Part shown: positions 53,366 through 64,000 of the stretch, piece after piece | Layout: each line of letters starts with the position of its first letter | How positions within the stretch are numbered: position 1 is the first letter of the stretch | NCBI GenBank assembly: GCA_964030475.1 | Contig: CAXIPT010000004.1 | Location: 4,940,109 to 5,004,108, forward strand | Reading direction: 5' to 3' | Source of the DNA: Tethya wilhelma | Lineage: Eukaryota > Porifera > Demospongiae > Tethyida > Tethyidae | Length of the DNA stretch: 64,000 bases | Program-made: the position numbers and the translations under genes | Notes under the pieces: generated by a model | The model's database searches: none | What the model was told of the DNA's origin: nothing | Seen by the model: the letters and a program-made list of their open reading frames with translations, nothing else

Positions 53366-54397
53366 GTGAGAGATCTGATGCCAGTGATCATGGTTCACAG
53401 AGGATTTGAAGGAGTTGTCTTCTTGATGCTGATGACGCTAGCCCTCAGGGGTGTGAGCACAAATGGGGCTTTTGACCGTGATGCATTCATAAAGTGTTCA
53501 AGAATGTTTGGCTTTTGTGAAACATCTGAACGACAATTCATGATAAGTAAGCACCTCAAAGCTGCTGCAGCATGCCGGAGGACTGATATGACTGTTAGCT
53601 TATCAACACTGTGTGCCCAAGATCCTAACATTGGAGCATACTGTTCCGAGACACAGTTTTACATAGGAGATGCAGCTCAGCTTATAGCTGAGTGTAACGT
53701 GACATTGATTCAATCTGGAACGTGTCCAGCCAACTGCAAAAAGCAGTTACAAGCCCTGAGAGATTCTCTTGGCTGCTGCCTTAATGCCGTTTTCAATCGC
53801 ACAGACAGCCCGTATGCTGATTTCTTTCTGCCTTATTTTTCCCATTCAGTCTGGAAGACTTGTAAAGTAACTCCAATTAATACCACTTGCAAAGGTATAG
53901 TACCTTTTAGCCTTCCCAAAGTTGCCAAAACAAGCCCCAATTGCAGTTATAGTGAAAGGCTGTCATCCAATTTGAAGGAATTTTGTGTCCTAAGAAGTGA
54001 ACTCATGAAGAATGAAATGATCCGCAGTGCCCCAGAGTGTGCTGAATATTTAGAGTATAATTATCGTCTTTGCAGTGTAGATCATACTGGTGAGTTTTGT
54101 GTTGTCACTCCAACACCAAATTCAGACTACGCAGAGTATATCACTATAATTACTGCTGCTTGTACATCAACCAGTGAATGCTCACGACAGTGTCGAGAGG
54201 CTCTTCAATATTTTGCCGCCAACAGGGGCTGCTGTGTTAATGCCATATACAACTCTACATACACTCAAGCTGTTGGAGTACATTATTCATTTTTAGAGGA
54301 CACGAGCTATTTTGAGCTTTGTGGAGTCGAGCCTCCTCCTAAAAGTTGCGATGAATTCCTTCCAACAACAGTTACTAGTGTAGACAAGAGGCTTTAA
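53366..54397 (+). CDS. Secreted cysteine-rich orphan with two internal repeats
   Basis: 343-residue single-exon frame; start probably Met9 (53390), giving the signal peptide EGVVFLMLMTLALRGVS. About 24 cysteines. Two similar halves: each has a C..C..C spaced segment followed by CPANCKKQLQALRDSLGCCLNAVFN in part (near residues 120-145) or SRQCREALQYF..GCCVNAIYN (near 275-300), then a WKTCKV / FELCGV cysteine. Several N-glycosylation sites and no membrane anchor. I do not recognise the family; extracellular location is inferred. The upstream 400 bases hold two MITEs, so its promoter is probably within or between them. Confidence 0.75.
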   Translation: MRDLMPVIMVHRGFEGVVFLMLMTLALRGVSTNGAFDRDAFIKCSRMFGFCETSERQFMISKHLKAAAACRRTDMTVSLSTLCAQDPNIGAYCSETQFYIGDAAQLIAECNVTLIQSGTCPANCKKQLQALRDSLGCCLNAVFNRTDSPYADFFLPYFSHSVWKTCKVTPINTTCKGIVPFSLPKVAKTSPNCSYSERLSSNLKEFCVLRSELMKNEMIRSAPECAEYLEYNYRLCSVDHTGEFCVVTPTPNSDYAEYITIITAACTSTSECSRQCREALQYFAANRGCCVNAIYNSTYTQAVGVHYSFLEDTSYFELCGVEPPPKSCDEFLPTTVTSVDKRL

Positions 54398-54487
54398 TTT
54401 TTATAGCCTCTCGATCTTTTACATAATATTACTTTCTACTTTTAAATTTGTTCTCTTCAATCTCAATATTAATATTAGCATATATAA

Positions 54488-56615
54488 CCCGGGTACTGGA
54501 GAAACGGATCTGAATAGTGTCTTAAACTTAGTGCTCAATTCTGTCTGAATAGTATCTGAGCTAAAATATCTGAATACTATGGGAGTTTCGTATGAAAAGT
54601 ATCTGACACAATGTCTTAATCATGCCTTAAAAGTATGGGATTCACAGTGGGACATTGTCTGAGTTTTGTATGAAAAATGTCTGACGCAATGTCTTAATGT
54701 CTATTTTTAGCGGTACAAATGCATATGTTGCAAAGTCTTTATGAAATTAACATGTATTTCCATAGTAAACAGCCAGATAGGTATAATATAGACAGAAAGC
54801 AAAACACAACTCAACCGCATGAAACACAACACAACTCAACTCAATATAAGTAACAGTTACCGATCTATTTCTAACTTAGTCAGTCACCACAGAATGCATC
54901 AGTGATACAGCCTATCCACAGGATGTCGTTCACGGCGTACACCTCTAAGACTTGCTGTTTCACCCTTTATGTATATGTACTCGGTTTTCCATTTGAAAAC
55001 ATCTCCAATCTATAGAGGATTAAGAATAGTATGTTGTTAAATACAATTGGACATTTCAATTTAGTTTTTCAACTCACATTAAGTTTAGTCAGCAAAGTGA
55101 TGTTATTCTTAGTTGGCTCGTATAAAGGTATTTCTTCATCGGGGCTGCTTTTGAATAGCTTGGAGAGCCTAACTTCACAGAACATCTCTAAAAAAATGAA
55201 ATGATCATGCTTGATTTTAGTGAGAGGGAGAGATAGAGGGGACTGACCATCTTTCTTTTCCATAATACCACAAGCCACCTCCTTTGTTTTGTGTATGATA
55301 ACAACTGCATCCCTGTACATGTGAGTCGTGTTTATGATTAAATAAGCATGTATAATGGTGCACTTACCCAGTTGAAATTTTCTTTTCTCCTGCACTCTTC
55401 GGCTGGTCCTTTAATATGAAACATAATGTACATTGATAAAACACACAGGTGACAATTGAATTGCTTACAGATGCTTTGCTAGCTGGTGTCAACTCAAGCT
55501 TCTTTGTTGTAGTCTTTGATGTTTTTGGTTGGTTGGCCTTGACATATACAAATCAGGGGGTAAAATAATGTACGAATGCGCCATGTTACAAAATAACAAA
55601 CCTTAAGTTTTTGTTGCACCTTTGCGGAGGTGTACTTAGTTTTCTTGATGGAAGATGTTTTCTTTGTTTTTGCTGGACTCTTTTTTGGTGAAGTTTTAGA
55701 GGTAACCTGTAACAGGAAAAAATACATGGCCAAATGCAAAACTTTATTGCAATTTCATGATGGCCAAGCTCGGGGTAAGCAGATACAACCTGTTAAAAGT
55801 ATGTATGTTTAACCATACACACATGCATGCCAAATGTATGTACATAGAAAACAAGTCCATACCCTGTCCATGATGTATTTACGGACTAATTTGTTCCTTC
55901 ATTTTGAAGTTGTTGCTTGTTGAGTTGCTCTTTTGTGACAGCTTGAAACAAGCCATCGCACTTCTGAAACTGATTATCACTCAAGTTGAGCCTTTCAGGA
56001 TCTTACAACTCAGTGATACAAGACTCACAAGTTATGTTGTGATATCTGAGAGTATTTTAATGGGGAATCAAAGTTGATAACAGCTTTACCATCATGAATA
56101 ACTTCAGTATAGCTAACTAGTTGTAAACTTACCGTCAAAATGACTGTTGATCGTAGCGGGCACTGAAGGATGACATTCTGGAGCAGTTCAGCTTTCTGTT
56201 TAACAACTATCCTCTTGCTGGATCCTACTCTGTGGCAGCTAGATTGTCTCTGCAGAGCTCTACCATCGTTTGGGCCATGTGTGTCTCTCAAAAATTTGAA
56301 ATTTATTGATCACGTGACCTCCACGTGTAGCGCACATGTCTGTGGATTCAGATAATCAAGATTCAGATTCGGACATGTTTGAGATCTGTACAAACATCTG
56401 AATACTACCTCAGATAAAACTAAGACATTGTTTCTTTTCAAAAGATATAATTAAGACATTTTAGTTTTGCCTACAAAAATTCAGATATTCCTTGCCAAAT
56501 GTTCATATACTATTCAGATGAACTTTAGATCTTGGTACACATTGTCTTTCAAATTCATATGTACTTCAGACTTTTTTCAGATATTGTTCAGATAAAACCC
56601 TCCAGTAGTGCCCAT
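54488..56615. mobile_element. Candidate DNA transposon with subterminal TATCTGAATA repeats
   Basis: The left end (GTACTGGAG..ATCTGAATAGTGTCTTA) and the reverse complement of the right end (ACTACTGGAGGGTTTTATCTGAA) are similar. Both ends carry many copies of TATCTGA, TCTGAATA and ATGTCTTA in inverted orientation over about 250 bases each, as in several cut-and-paste transposon families. The ~1.4 kb core carries spliced-gene-like reading frames on the minus strand (see 54882-56291). Confidence 0.6.
54882..56291 (-). pseudogene. Unrecognised multi-exon gene-like core of the element
   Basis: Minus-strand segments with splice-like borders. About 56131-56291 starts MRDTHGPNDGRALQRQ and includes SSKRIVVKQKAELLQNVIL. 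Next is VIHDGKAVINFDSPLKYSQI (near 56020-56080), then LNLSDNQFQKCDGLFQAVTK with a shifted continuation KLVRKYIMDR (near 55865-55975). A basic region KTSPKKSPAKTKKTSSIKK lies near 55640-55710, then REAVVII-type and CEVRLSKLFKSSPDEEIPLY pieces (55070-55330), and finally EVYAVNDILWIGCITDAFCG with a stop near 54880. At least two frame shifts suggest decay. Lysine-rich stretches look nuclear. I cannot name the family; it may be transposase-associated cargo or a captured host gene. Confidence 0.4.
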
Positions 56616-57193
56616 GAACCTCATGGATGATTATGATTACAACATATGTATGCCAATTATACAGTATCAATGTGTGTATGTATAGCCCACATGGATGATT
56701 ATGATTCTGATTACATCAGTCAATTTGCAATGGCATGCATGGCATGCCTGAGCACAGCTGTGATGTAAACCATGAATGTCGTGCAATCTATATGCCTATT
56801 TTGACTGATGCCATTCAATGGCATTGTATTAATAATACTACACTCCCTCCCCCACCCCCCACTTCGAATCAGTGTCTGAAATCAACAGTAAATCAGTTCA
56901 TAATTAAATAATGATAATTATTCCCCATACCTATAATTTATATAGCTCTATTGCAACACAATCGTGCATTAACTTTAATGTGCAAACTGAGAAGTTCCAT
57001 GATCATGACTTTATTCAGGTCCATGGATGCATGATCTCAGCTTAGTTGTGTGTCATAAAAATAATATCCGCTTATAGCTAGTTTCAACTTTCTAGCTGCA
57101 TGTTGCTGCTTTCTTTGAGCTCATGGACTAATTTATTGTTCTGCTGTACATGGTTGCCTCTTAAATTTGTTACGAAGAGCTTTGATCAATTCC
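56616..57193. other. Intergenic, no gene seen
   Basis: AT-rich DNA between the candidate transposon and the SLC37A3 stop codon. No supported feature. Confidence 0.5.
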
Positions 57194-60100
57194 CTACAAT
57201 AAGTATAGTATATTTTGTAGACATAAAAAGAAAAACATTTGTAAACATACAATGTCATACCACATGTCTCTTCGAAATAAATCGATGAGGAACAATGCTG
57301 ATAAAGCCAGCTGTAAAAATAAAATGAGCAATAACAGAATATTGTATAAATTAATATCGATATGATCATACCGAAGCCATCAGGAAGTAGAATACCCAAC
57401 TCCATCGGTGAGTCTTCTCTTGAATTACCACTAACAGTGTCTGACCGATGGCAGCACCCACACTGCCTGTTCCATCCACTATACCAGTCACTGTAGATAG
57501 TGCTTCCTTGTTCTCTTTAACTGCCGACTGAAACAACGAAGTTCACGTAGGATTATTATTCCAAAGGAGAACTGTTATACCCACTGAGATGGCCAGCATT
57601 TTTATCATAAAATACCGTATAGACGGAAACTTTGGCGAGGATTTTATTTTGGCGAAATTGGCGAATTTCGCCAAATCGCCAAAATTAAATCCGCCAAAAT
57701 TTAACCGCAAAATGTAAATATTGGAATACGCGCCGGTGCGATCACGATAAAACGGTAATAGAGCTACGTTTTCTCCACAGTTCTTCACAAAATAAGCTTG
57801 AAACATGCTATCTAAGTGCAGGGATACTTAGGCTTTAAAATCTATAGCATCGCTTTTGAAAATTTGGTTGCCTGGCTAGAAAAAAAGCTTCAGATGCGCG
57901 GCAATATCACGATCGTCCTGTAGTTTCTTTTACACGGGAAAAAGCTTCACTGTTAATGTAAAAGGCTCTCAGCAGAGTTAGCCTGATTGCTTCTTAGCTT
58001 CATTGCAAGAAAAAGCTTTCTCCACTCTATTTACTAAAAGAAAAACAAAAAGAAGGCGTAGCTACTAACCTCGCCGTATTACGTAATGCACTTTCAAAGT
58101 TTCACTCGCCAAAATTAATGTTCGCCAATATCGTTTGAGCTCCCTTTCGCCAAATTTAATTCTCGCCAAAATAACCGGCCATACGGTACTATAATAGCTA
58201 TAGGCTACAAGATTCAGACAATGATTGTGAATAATTTTAACTAAAACATGCATGTATACACATGCAGTCATAGTCAAACAGGTCTTAAATCAGTAATACC
58301 TGTTTTCCAAGATCAGCAGCAATGGCAGAACTCTCCAAGTTGGCTGGACCACCAATGAAAAAACCTATACAGGGCACAGAAAATGACAACACATCATACA
58401 CAATGCCAGCATGCACGTAGACTATAGTTACTCGCTCAATTTTTACTACATTCATTTACCTGTAATGACCATCAATATTCCGTTGGTCAGTGGAGTGGAA
58501 CCAAATCCTACATTGTTGGAGTACAAAAATGTGTGGGAAAGTGAACATGAAATATACTGCATATTTTCACAAAGATTGCGGTATACACGTAATATTATGT
58601 ACATGCACCTTGATAGAGGAATATCATTCCTACTGCCACCACCAACATTATCACAACCACTGGAGACCTCTTACCCAAACGGTCCTGATTGAACAAATCC
58701 AATAACACAATACTAAATCTACTTACAGTATGTAGCACTAAAGAGCTTAGTAAATTTGTATTCACACAACTCACAGAGATGAGGCCTCCAATTGCTCCAC
58801 CAACTATCCCTCCAAGATCATAGAGAGTGGAGAGCTTGTCAGACTCCTCAGGTGAGGCCCATGAGTACTCTGAAACAGAAAAGTAAAGTACAAATACATA
58901 CACAAAAAATTGAAAAAAATGAGAGAATATTTAAAATTTGGTTTATTTGTACACATACACATGTATAGTACGTACTCATACTCACTGTTGTGAAGATAGA
59001 ATGGAAGCCAGAAAAATAAAGAATAGTTTACCAACTTCAAACAGCCATAAGACAAAGCATACTAGAAAAAAAAATAATAGCCACTGACAATTGATCGAAC
59101 TTTGATAAAGGAATGAAACATCACGAGTCATACATAATTATAAACCAAGAGTAAAGGGGACATATTTCACTCACCACTACAACCCCTGGGATGAGAAAGG
59201 CTCTGAAGAAGTTGATGGCCTTTCCTCTCGTCTTCTTTATCTCCACTGGTGTACTCAACACCCCTCTAGAGATGTTCAGACTATCATAGTTGGTACTACG
59301 ACTACCATAGCTACTATGGCGATAGTCTGAGGATTTCTCTAACTTGTGATGTCCTAAAAGGTGCTTCTTTTCTGGATCTCCCTCATCTTCATCTGCTAGG
59401 GGGAAAGAATTAGCCTAGCTGCTATCATTCACTTCTTTATGGATGACTTTGTACCATACATGTAAAGACTGACATGTAAATTTTGGTAAATTGGTATTAG
59501 TTTTAGCATAAAGATACAAGTGCATGCAGCATACTACACCATGTCAACCAAACTACTTATCATTGAACATCTGTTGGTTGTGTACCTGATGTAAATGTAC
59601 CACCAGGATTGATTGATGTTTTTTGCTGCTCACTAGATGGTTTTCTCTCCTCAGACCTTTGACTCTGTACAATCTCATCAGGTGACTGAAGACCTACAAA
59701 ATGAGCAATATTATCAATTTTGAAACAAGACATAGAAGGGCAAGGTCTCATTCACAGACCAGTCCCCTCCCACCTGAAAATAACAAAGATGGAGGAATTA
59801 ACCTAGGTACAAGGCTAAGTAGGACACACAAGTATCACTCCAGAGCCAAACAACGTTCCTATACTGTGACCATAGTAGTTTGATATTGGGTTTGATCACG
59901 TGCACCTTAATTCATGCCGAGTCAGCATTGATGCCCCATAACTCCTCTTATTTTAATCAATGCTAAACCTAGCCTCATCCCAAGGCTACCCTGTGACTAT
60001 TTCAGTGAGTGAAAGGTCAAAGGGGAACCTGGGTGAAAGGTCTAAAGGGAGCCTGGAGGGTGAGACTATGCTAAACCCACAATCCCTTACCAACTACACT

Positions 60101-60271
60101 GGGGTGCTCGATAAGACACAGAAGCATCACTATGCCACCAAGGAACTGTAGTAAGGCAGCAGCCATCATGGAATATTGAAATCCATACTGGAGGAAAGCT
60201 GAGACCAGGAGGGAGCCTAAGATGTTTCCAACAGAAGCATTTGCACTCCATACACCAAATATTGCACCATG

Positions 60272-60314
<43 letters not shown>

Positions 60315-61640
60315 ATGTGTATGTTTGAGATGTAATGTGTGATGGATCTAATGTACAAAGAAATGTTTGTGTTATTATTTTTCTGTTTAGTTTACACATA
60401 GATAATATACTCCGACCCATTATCTATGGTTTACACAACTAACCTTCCTTTTCCAAACCAATTGCCCATGATAGCAATCACTGTAGGCCAGCCACTGGAC
60501 TGTGCAAGACCTACAAGACCACACATCATACCACAGATGTACTCTTTTTGACACTATCTGCAGCACAACTCACCATTGAGTCCCCACAGTACTCCATAGT
60601 AGTACACAGAGTGTATATTGAACCATGGGCCAATAGACCCAAATAAAAGGACTAATACAGAAGACAACACCATTCCAGTCGAGAGCAAGTACCGTGGATT
60701 AACTCTGATCAAAAAAGAAAGTGACATCACAATTACATCATCTTTAATATTATCATGCATAGAGCTACAGTACCAACCTATCTCCAATGGCCCCACTAAT
60801 GTACAGTCCCACAGCATAACAGAATAAGAATATGGTGTCAAGGTAACCAAAAAACAACTCTGCCTGATCCTGTGAAGCAAACAAAATATCCCCAATTGTA
60901 AAAATTTTACTATCGGAAACAAGAAATTTTCCTGATCCTACAAAGTAAACACTATCAAGAAATAGTAAAAATAAAAACTTACCTCATCTGGAAAGAACTG
61001 GACTGAATCCCATATCTATCAAATAAAGGAATAAAACGCTGCATGACACTTTGCAAAATTGAAGTTCACAAGGAACTAAACACAATCAGGACAGCAGAGA
61101 ATAAATTCTCTCTTTCATTCTTATTTCTTTTCTCTCCCTTGATTATGTACTCTTGTAGCGATGTATTTTCTTGCTACAGTAAACAGTACCTTTGGAGGGT
61201 AGATTGAAGGGTATGCAGTGTGATTAGTAGGAGTCCACGATGCTTGCATACTGTTCTTGACAGTGCTGAATGACTTCCTTGTCACGTGGAGCAAAACATA
61301 ACTGTAAGCAAGATCAAATGGTTGCTCAATCAAACTACTTACTTGATAAATTTAAAAGAGCATCTGTGACTCATGCATGGCCTGATGCAGGCATAGCAAC
61401 TGATAGGTTAGATCATATTTTAACATCTATGTTTTTTTGTCACCTCATGAATGTAAGAATAAAGACCACCAGATGATGATAGCTGTATCCTTCCACCAAA
61501 GCAGCACACTTTCTCTTCATCTTGGAGTCTGTGCTACCTGTGCCTGTGGTCTTGCCAAACTTTGAGACTGGATCTGGTCGACAAACAGTAGTGCAGACAC
61601 ATTGGTGGGTGTGGCTTCTGTATTCACAGACTAGCCCCAC
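57194..61640 (-). CDS. SLC37A3: Sugar phosphate exchanger 3 (major facilitator)
   Basis: Twelve-pass MFS protein; the vertebrate homologue works in lysosomes with ATRAID. Exons: 61444-61640, 61190-61301, 60984-61016, 60778-60869, 60574-60704, 60444-60510, 60091-60272, 59586-59693, 59175-59395, 58986-59061, 58775-58869, 58609-58684, 58460-58507, 58300-58364, 57372-57527 and a last exon ending at 57194. Diagnostic peptides: YSYHHLVVFILTFM..YVLLHVTRKSFSTVK, FGYLDTIFLFCYAVGLYISG, WPTVIAIMGNWFGKG, GCLKLVNYSLFFWLPFYL, DLGGIVGGAIGGLIS and STVTGIVDGTGSVGAAIGQ. These are closer to SLC37A3 than to SLC37A1/2. The start is Met at 61640 or an internal Met (MKRKCAALVEG). The C-terminal 40 residues depend on whether the last exon is spliced again. 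Confidence 0.88.
57613..58188. mobile_element. MITE, TACCGTAT family, 576-base copy in SLC37A3 intron
   Basis: TACCGTATAGACGGAAACTT at the left and, reverse complemented, TACCGTATGGCCGGTTATTT at the right. Both ends are followed by repeated TTTGGCGAA / TTCGCCAAA words. The middle ~300 bases are unique. Confidence 0.8.
60273..60314. repeat. (GT)n microsatellite at a splice acceptor
   Basis: About 20 GT units on the plus strand are a (CA)n tract immediately before the acceptor of SLC37A3 exon 60091-60272, so repeat length may affect splicing. Confidence 0.85.
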
Positions 61641-61689
61641 CCATAATTAGGTCACATGTCACAAAGCAAACAAACCGAGGTCATGGAAG
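61641..61689. promoter_or_regulatory. Bidirectional promoter, SLC37A3 / TM7SF3
   Basis: The two start codons point away from each other and are about 50 bases apart if the longest frames are used. GGTCACATGTCAC in this interval is an E-box-like palindrome. Function is inferred from arrangement. Confidence 0.5.
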
Positions 61690-62713
61690 ATGGAGTCACT
61701 GAAGAAAGCCATTCTCTTCTTTCTACTCACAGTTATCGCAATAAACGAGCACCACCAGGTCACTGGAGTTAGATGTGAGTTAAAAAGAGGGTAAAGATCG
61801 AATCTAGAAGTCGCAATAGAGTAGATTTATCTTAAAATTGTGATTTTTCCCAATTTTTCCATACACACTCAGTACCCTCCTACAATATATCACTTAAAAT
61901 TGGAGACGTCAAACGTATGACCATCAACTCCAGCCTCAACTACACCTTCAATGTTGATGCCATTAGTGGATGGCAGAATAACAAGACAGCATTTATCATC
62001 CAACTTCACACACAAAGACACAACCTCTCACTGCAGTTCGACTATAGTCTGTGTTACCACGACGATGACCCTATGGAGTGTATGGCAGTGGGTAGGAATA
62101 TAGGCCTAGTGCAGGTCAGTGAGCTCAATATGATAGTTGAAAAACTTTTCATATGAGAGTGTCAATTATAAGGACCATACCAAAATCTAGTTTGAGACTC
62201 AGAATGGGAAATTACACAATTTAAAATTATTTTCATCCTTTATTTTAGTAGGCAGAATATTAATTGTGGGCTTTAATCAGTATAGCCCCTTTGGAAAGAA
62301 ATCTGGCCTACAAAACTGCATGCAATTGAGAAGATTCTTACATATGTATTGTCTATGGCTATTGCCTGTATAAATTTGCTGCATAACTATGTTACTAAGG
62401 AAGTTATATCACTGACCACACAATCCTGTATTGCCATGTGTAGGTGATTCAGTCAACCACTATCTACAAGTTTACAGCTCAAGTGATGTGTTACAATCAG
62501 ACTGGTGGCTGTCCAAGTGAGGGTGTCCCTATTCTAGTGGCAGCAGTTGGCATTGACTTCAATTGTAAGAAAGTTTGAAATAATAATATACTTTTCACAG
62601 TAATGGTATATATATGGAGAGATACAATATAGTACCTCATGACCCACAAATTATTCTTATATGCCTTTTTTCCCTATGATGTGAAGGAAATGTGACCTAA
62701 TGACACACACACA

Positions 62714-62748
<35 letters not shown>

Positions 62749-63813
62749 CAGACCCCATACCAGGTGGCTGTACAAAAACATCTTCTCTAGACATTGAACC
62801 TAAACTGACACCATTGGATGGAAATTATTCCACTACTATTGACTTTCAGGTAAGAGTATTACTATAACAACAGCAAGAACCAATAAGTAATACAGGCTTT
62901 CTTGCTGAATTTGATTTTTTAATATACATTTAATTCGAATACTTTAAATTGTGTACTGTTGTTCATGTAGTAGTTCACAACTATAGCCTGCTATCCACTC
63001 TGTTGTATCCATGGCTCTCTGTGCCTAATGAATTCTTTCTCTCTCATACAGGCTGCTGATATTGGCTTCAATGCTCAGACATCTTTAAACAAGAAGCTAC
63101 CTGAGTGTGATGACAACCATCAGTATGTCACTAAACTGGAGTACACGATGTACCGAAAGTGCATGTCATCTGATGACTTCAGCATCAGTGAGATGTTTGA
63201 TACCATCACAAGCATGTTGAAAGTCGGAAGTGACGTAAGTTGAAAATGAAGCATTGTTTGGAATAATGTGTAAAGTTCACTAGTCATATTTTTTCCTCCA
63301 AAAAACTTTATATAGTAGTAGATTCTGAGGTTGATGATCATTGAACTTTATATTATTCATTTCTTGTACACATACACCTGCTCACCATAGGCCCAGTCCT
63401 ACCACGGCCTCAAACATGGTGACGTTAAGAGGGTTCTCTTTGATTCTCACGAAGGAAGAGGTATCGTCTACAACGTGGTTGCCAAGGACACCATAACTGG
63501 AACTACATCATCCTATGTCCCGGGTAAAGGAACATTGGTAGAAGTAACTCAGTCAAACTTGCTAAATCAGCAGGAAAGATTGCTGGTTCAGCAATTTTAA
63601 ATCAATCAGCATTATTCACATGATATTTACTTGTAACCTCCTTTAAGAATTCTGTTTCTTTCTCTTATCATCATCCAGCTGTCAGCTACGGCTGTGATTT
63701 CTCTGCTGGAGAGTGTAGTACATCAATTCCAATTGTGAACATTGCCTCTGGAGTCATCCTCTGTCTACTGGGGCTCTTCACATGTCTTCTCTCTACAAGT
63801 TTCTTTCATGTTG
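61690..63813 (+). CDS. TM7SF3: Transmembrane 7 superfamily member 3, 5' part (partial)
   Basis: Seven-pass membrane protein with a large N-terminal lumenal/extracellular domain. Exons: 61690-61774 (MESLKKAILFFLLTVIAI signal peptide), 61873-62114, 62444-62564, 62752-62849, 63052-63234, 63391-63523 and 63679-63813, all with GT-AG borders and joining frames. Diagnostic matches to the vertebrate family are YPIPGGC..SLDIEPKL, RGIVYNVVAKD and YVPAVSYGCDFSAGEC. The first membrane segment (ASGVILCLLGLFTCLLS) has just begun when the next donor is reached. The remaining six segments lie beyond the window. In mammals the protein is linked to cell survival and splicing-stress control; nothing in this sequence tests that. 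Confidence 0.88.
62703..62749. repeat. (AC)n microsatellite at a splice acceptor
   Basis: The (AC)n tract ends directly in the CCAG acceptor of TM7SF3 exon 62752-62849. Confidence 0.9.
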
Positions 63814-63888
63814 GTAAGGCCACTTGCATGTCTGACACTAGTTGGTACATTATTATTGCTATTGTTGTGACGCTAAGTCAATGATAAA

Positions 63889-63919
63889 TACACACACACT
63901 CACACACACTCACACACAT

Positions 63920-64000
<81 letters not shown>
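63889..64000. repeat. (CA)n microsatellite at window end
   Basis: More than 100 bases of almost pure CA in a TM7SF3 intron. The window ends inside it, so the true length is unknown. Confidence 0.95.

Noticed and set aside
57543..57806. 87-residue minus-strand frame with FNFGDLAKFANFAK
   Set aside because: It is read from the TTTGGCGAA words of a MITE in an SLC37A3 intron.

Overview
The window is animal nuclear DNA, most likely from a demosponge. Its genes have short GT-AG introns, are densely packed on both strands, and are surrounded by small inverted-repeat elements and (CA)n tracts. Several recognisable metazoan genes are present: LIPT1, SCYL2, SGSH, SLC37A3, TM7SF3, a tetraspanin and RING/TRAF/MATH proteins. 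A family of huge intronless membrane proteins with Pmp-like beta-helix ectodomains, which I associate with sponge genomes, is also present. The species assignment is inference; no search was possible.

Layout. 1-1188 (+) is the 3' part of LIPT1. 2592-25034 (-) is a tandem array of five Pmp-like/polytopic membrane protein genes: two intact (2592-6605 and 20892-25034) and three decayed copies between them. 25369-37728 (-) is SCYL2, in which three consecutive exons (4-6) exist twice because a ~4.5 kb unit carrying them and a neighbouring TRAF-like gene was duplicated in tandem (about 30.6-35.1 kb and 35.3-39.56 kb). 39600-42561 (+) is a tetraspanin, 43135-44903 (+) is SGSH (lysosomal heparan N-sulfatase), and 46080-50849 (+) is a sixth, divergent Pmp-like membrane protein. 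50.85-53.37 kb is filled with mobile-element remains. 53366-54397 (+) is a secreted cysteine-rich orphan. 54.49-56.61 kb looks like a DNA transposon with a gene-like cargo. 57194-61640 (-) is SLC37A3, and 61690 to the window end (+) is the 5' part of TM7SF3, head to head with SLC37A3.

How it fits together. The array copies share nearly identical C-terminal membrane domains and 3' flanks, while their ectodomains differ strongly. This is the pattern of a birth-and-death family of surface receptors. A degenerate piece of the SCYL2 3' end beside decayed copy 2 shows that the array grew by segmental duplication of a unit ending in SCYL2. The other genes are cellular housekeeping: lipoylation (LIPT1), clathrin/endosome trafficking (SCYL2) and lysosome (SGSH, SLC37A3). 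At least six families of short non-autonomous elements are distinguishable, several with two or more copies inside the window.
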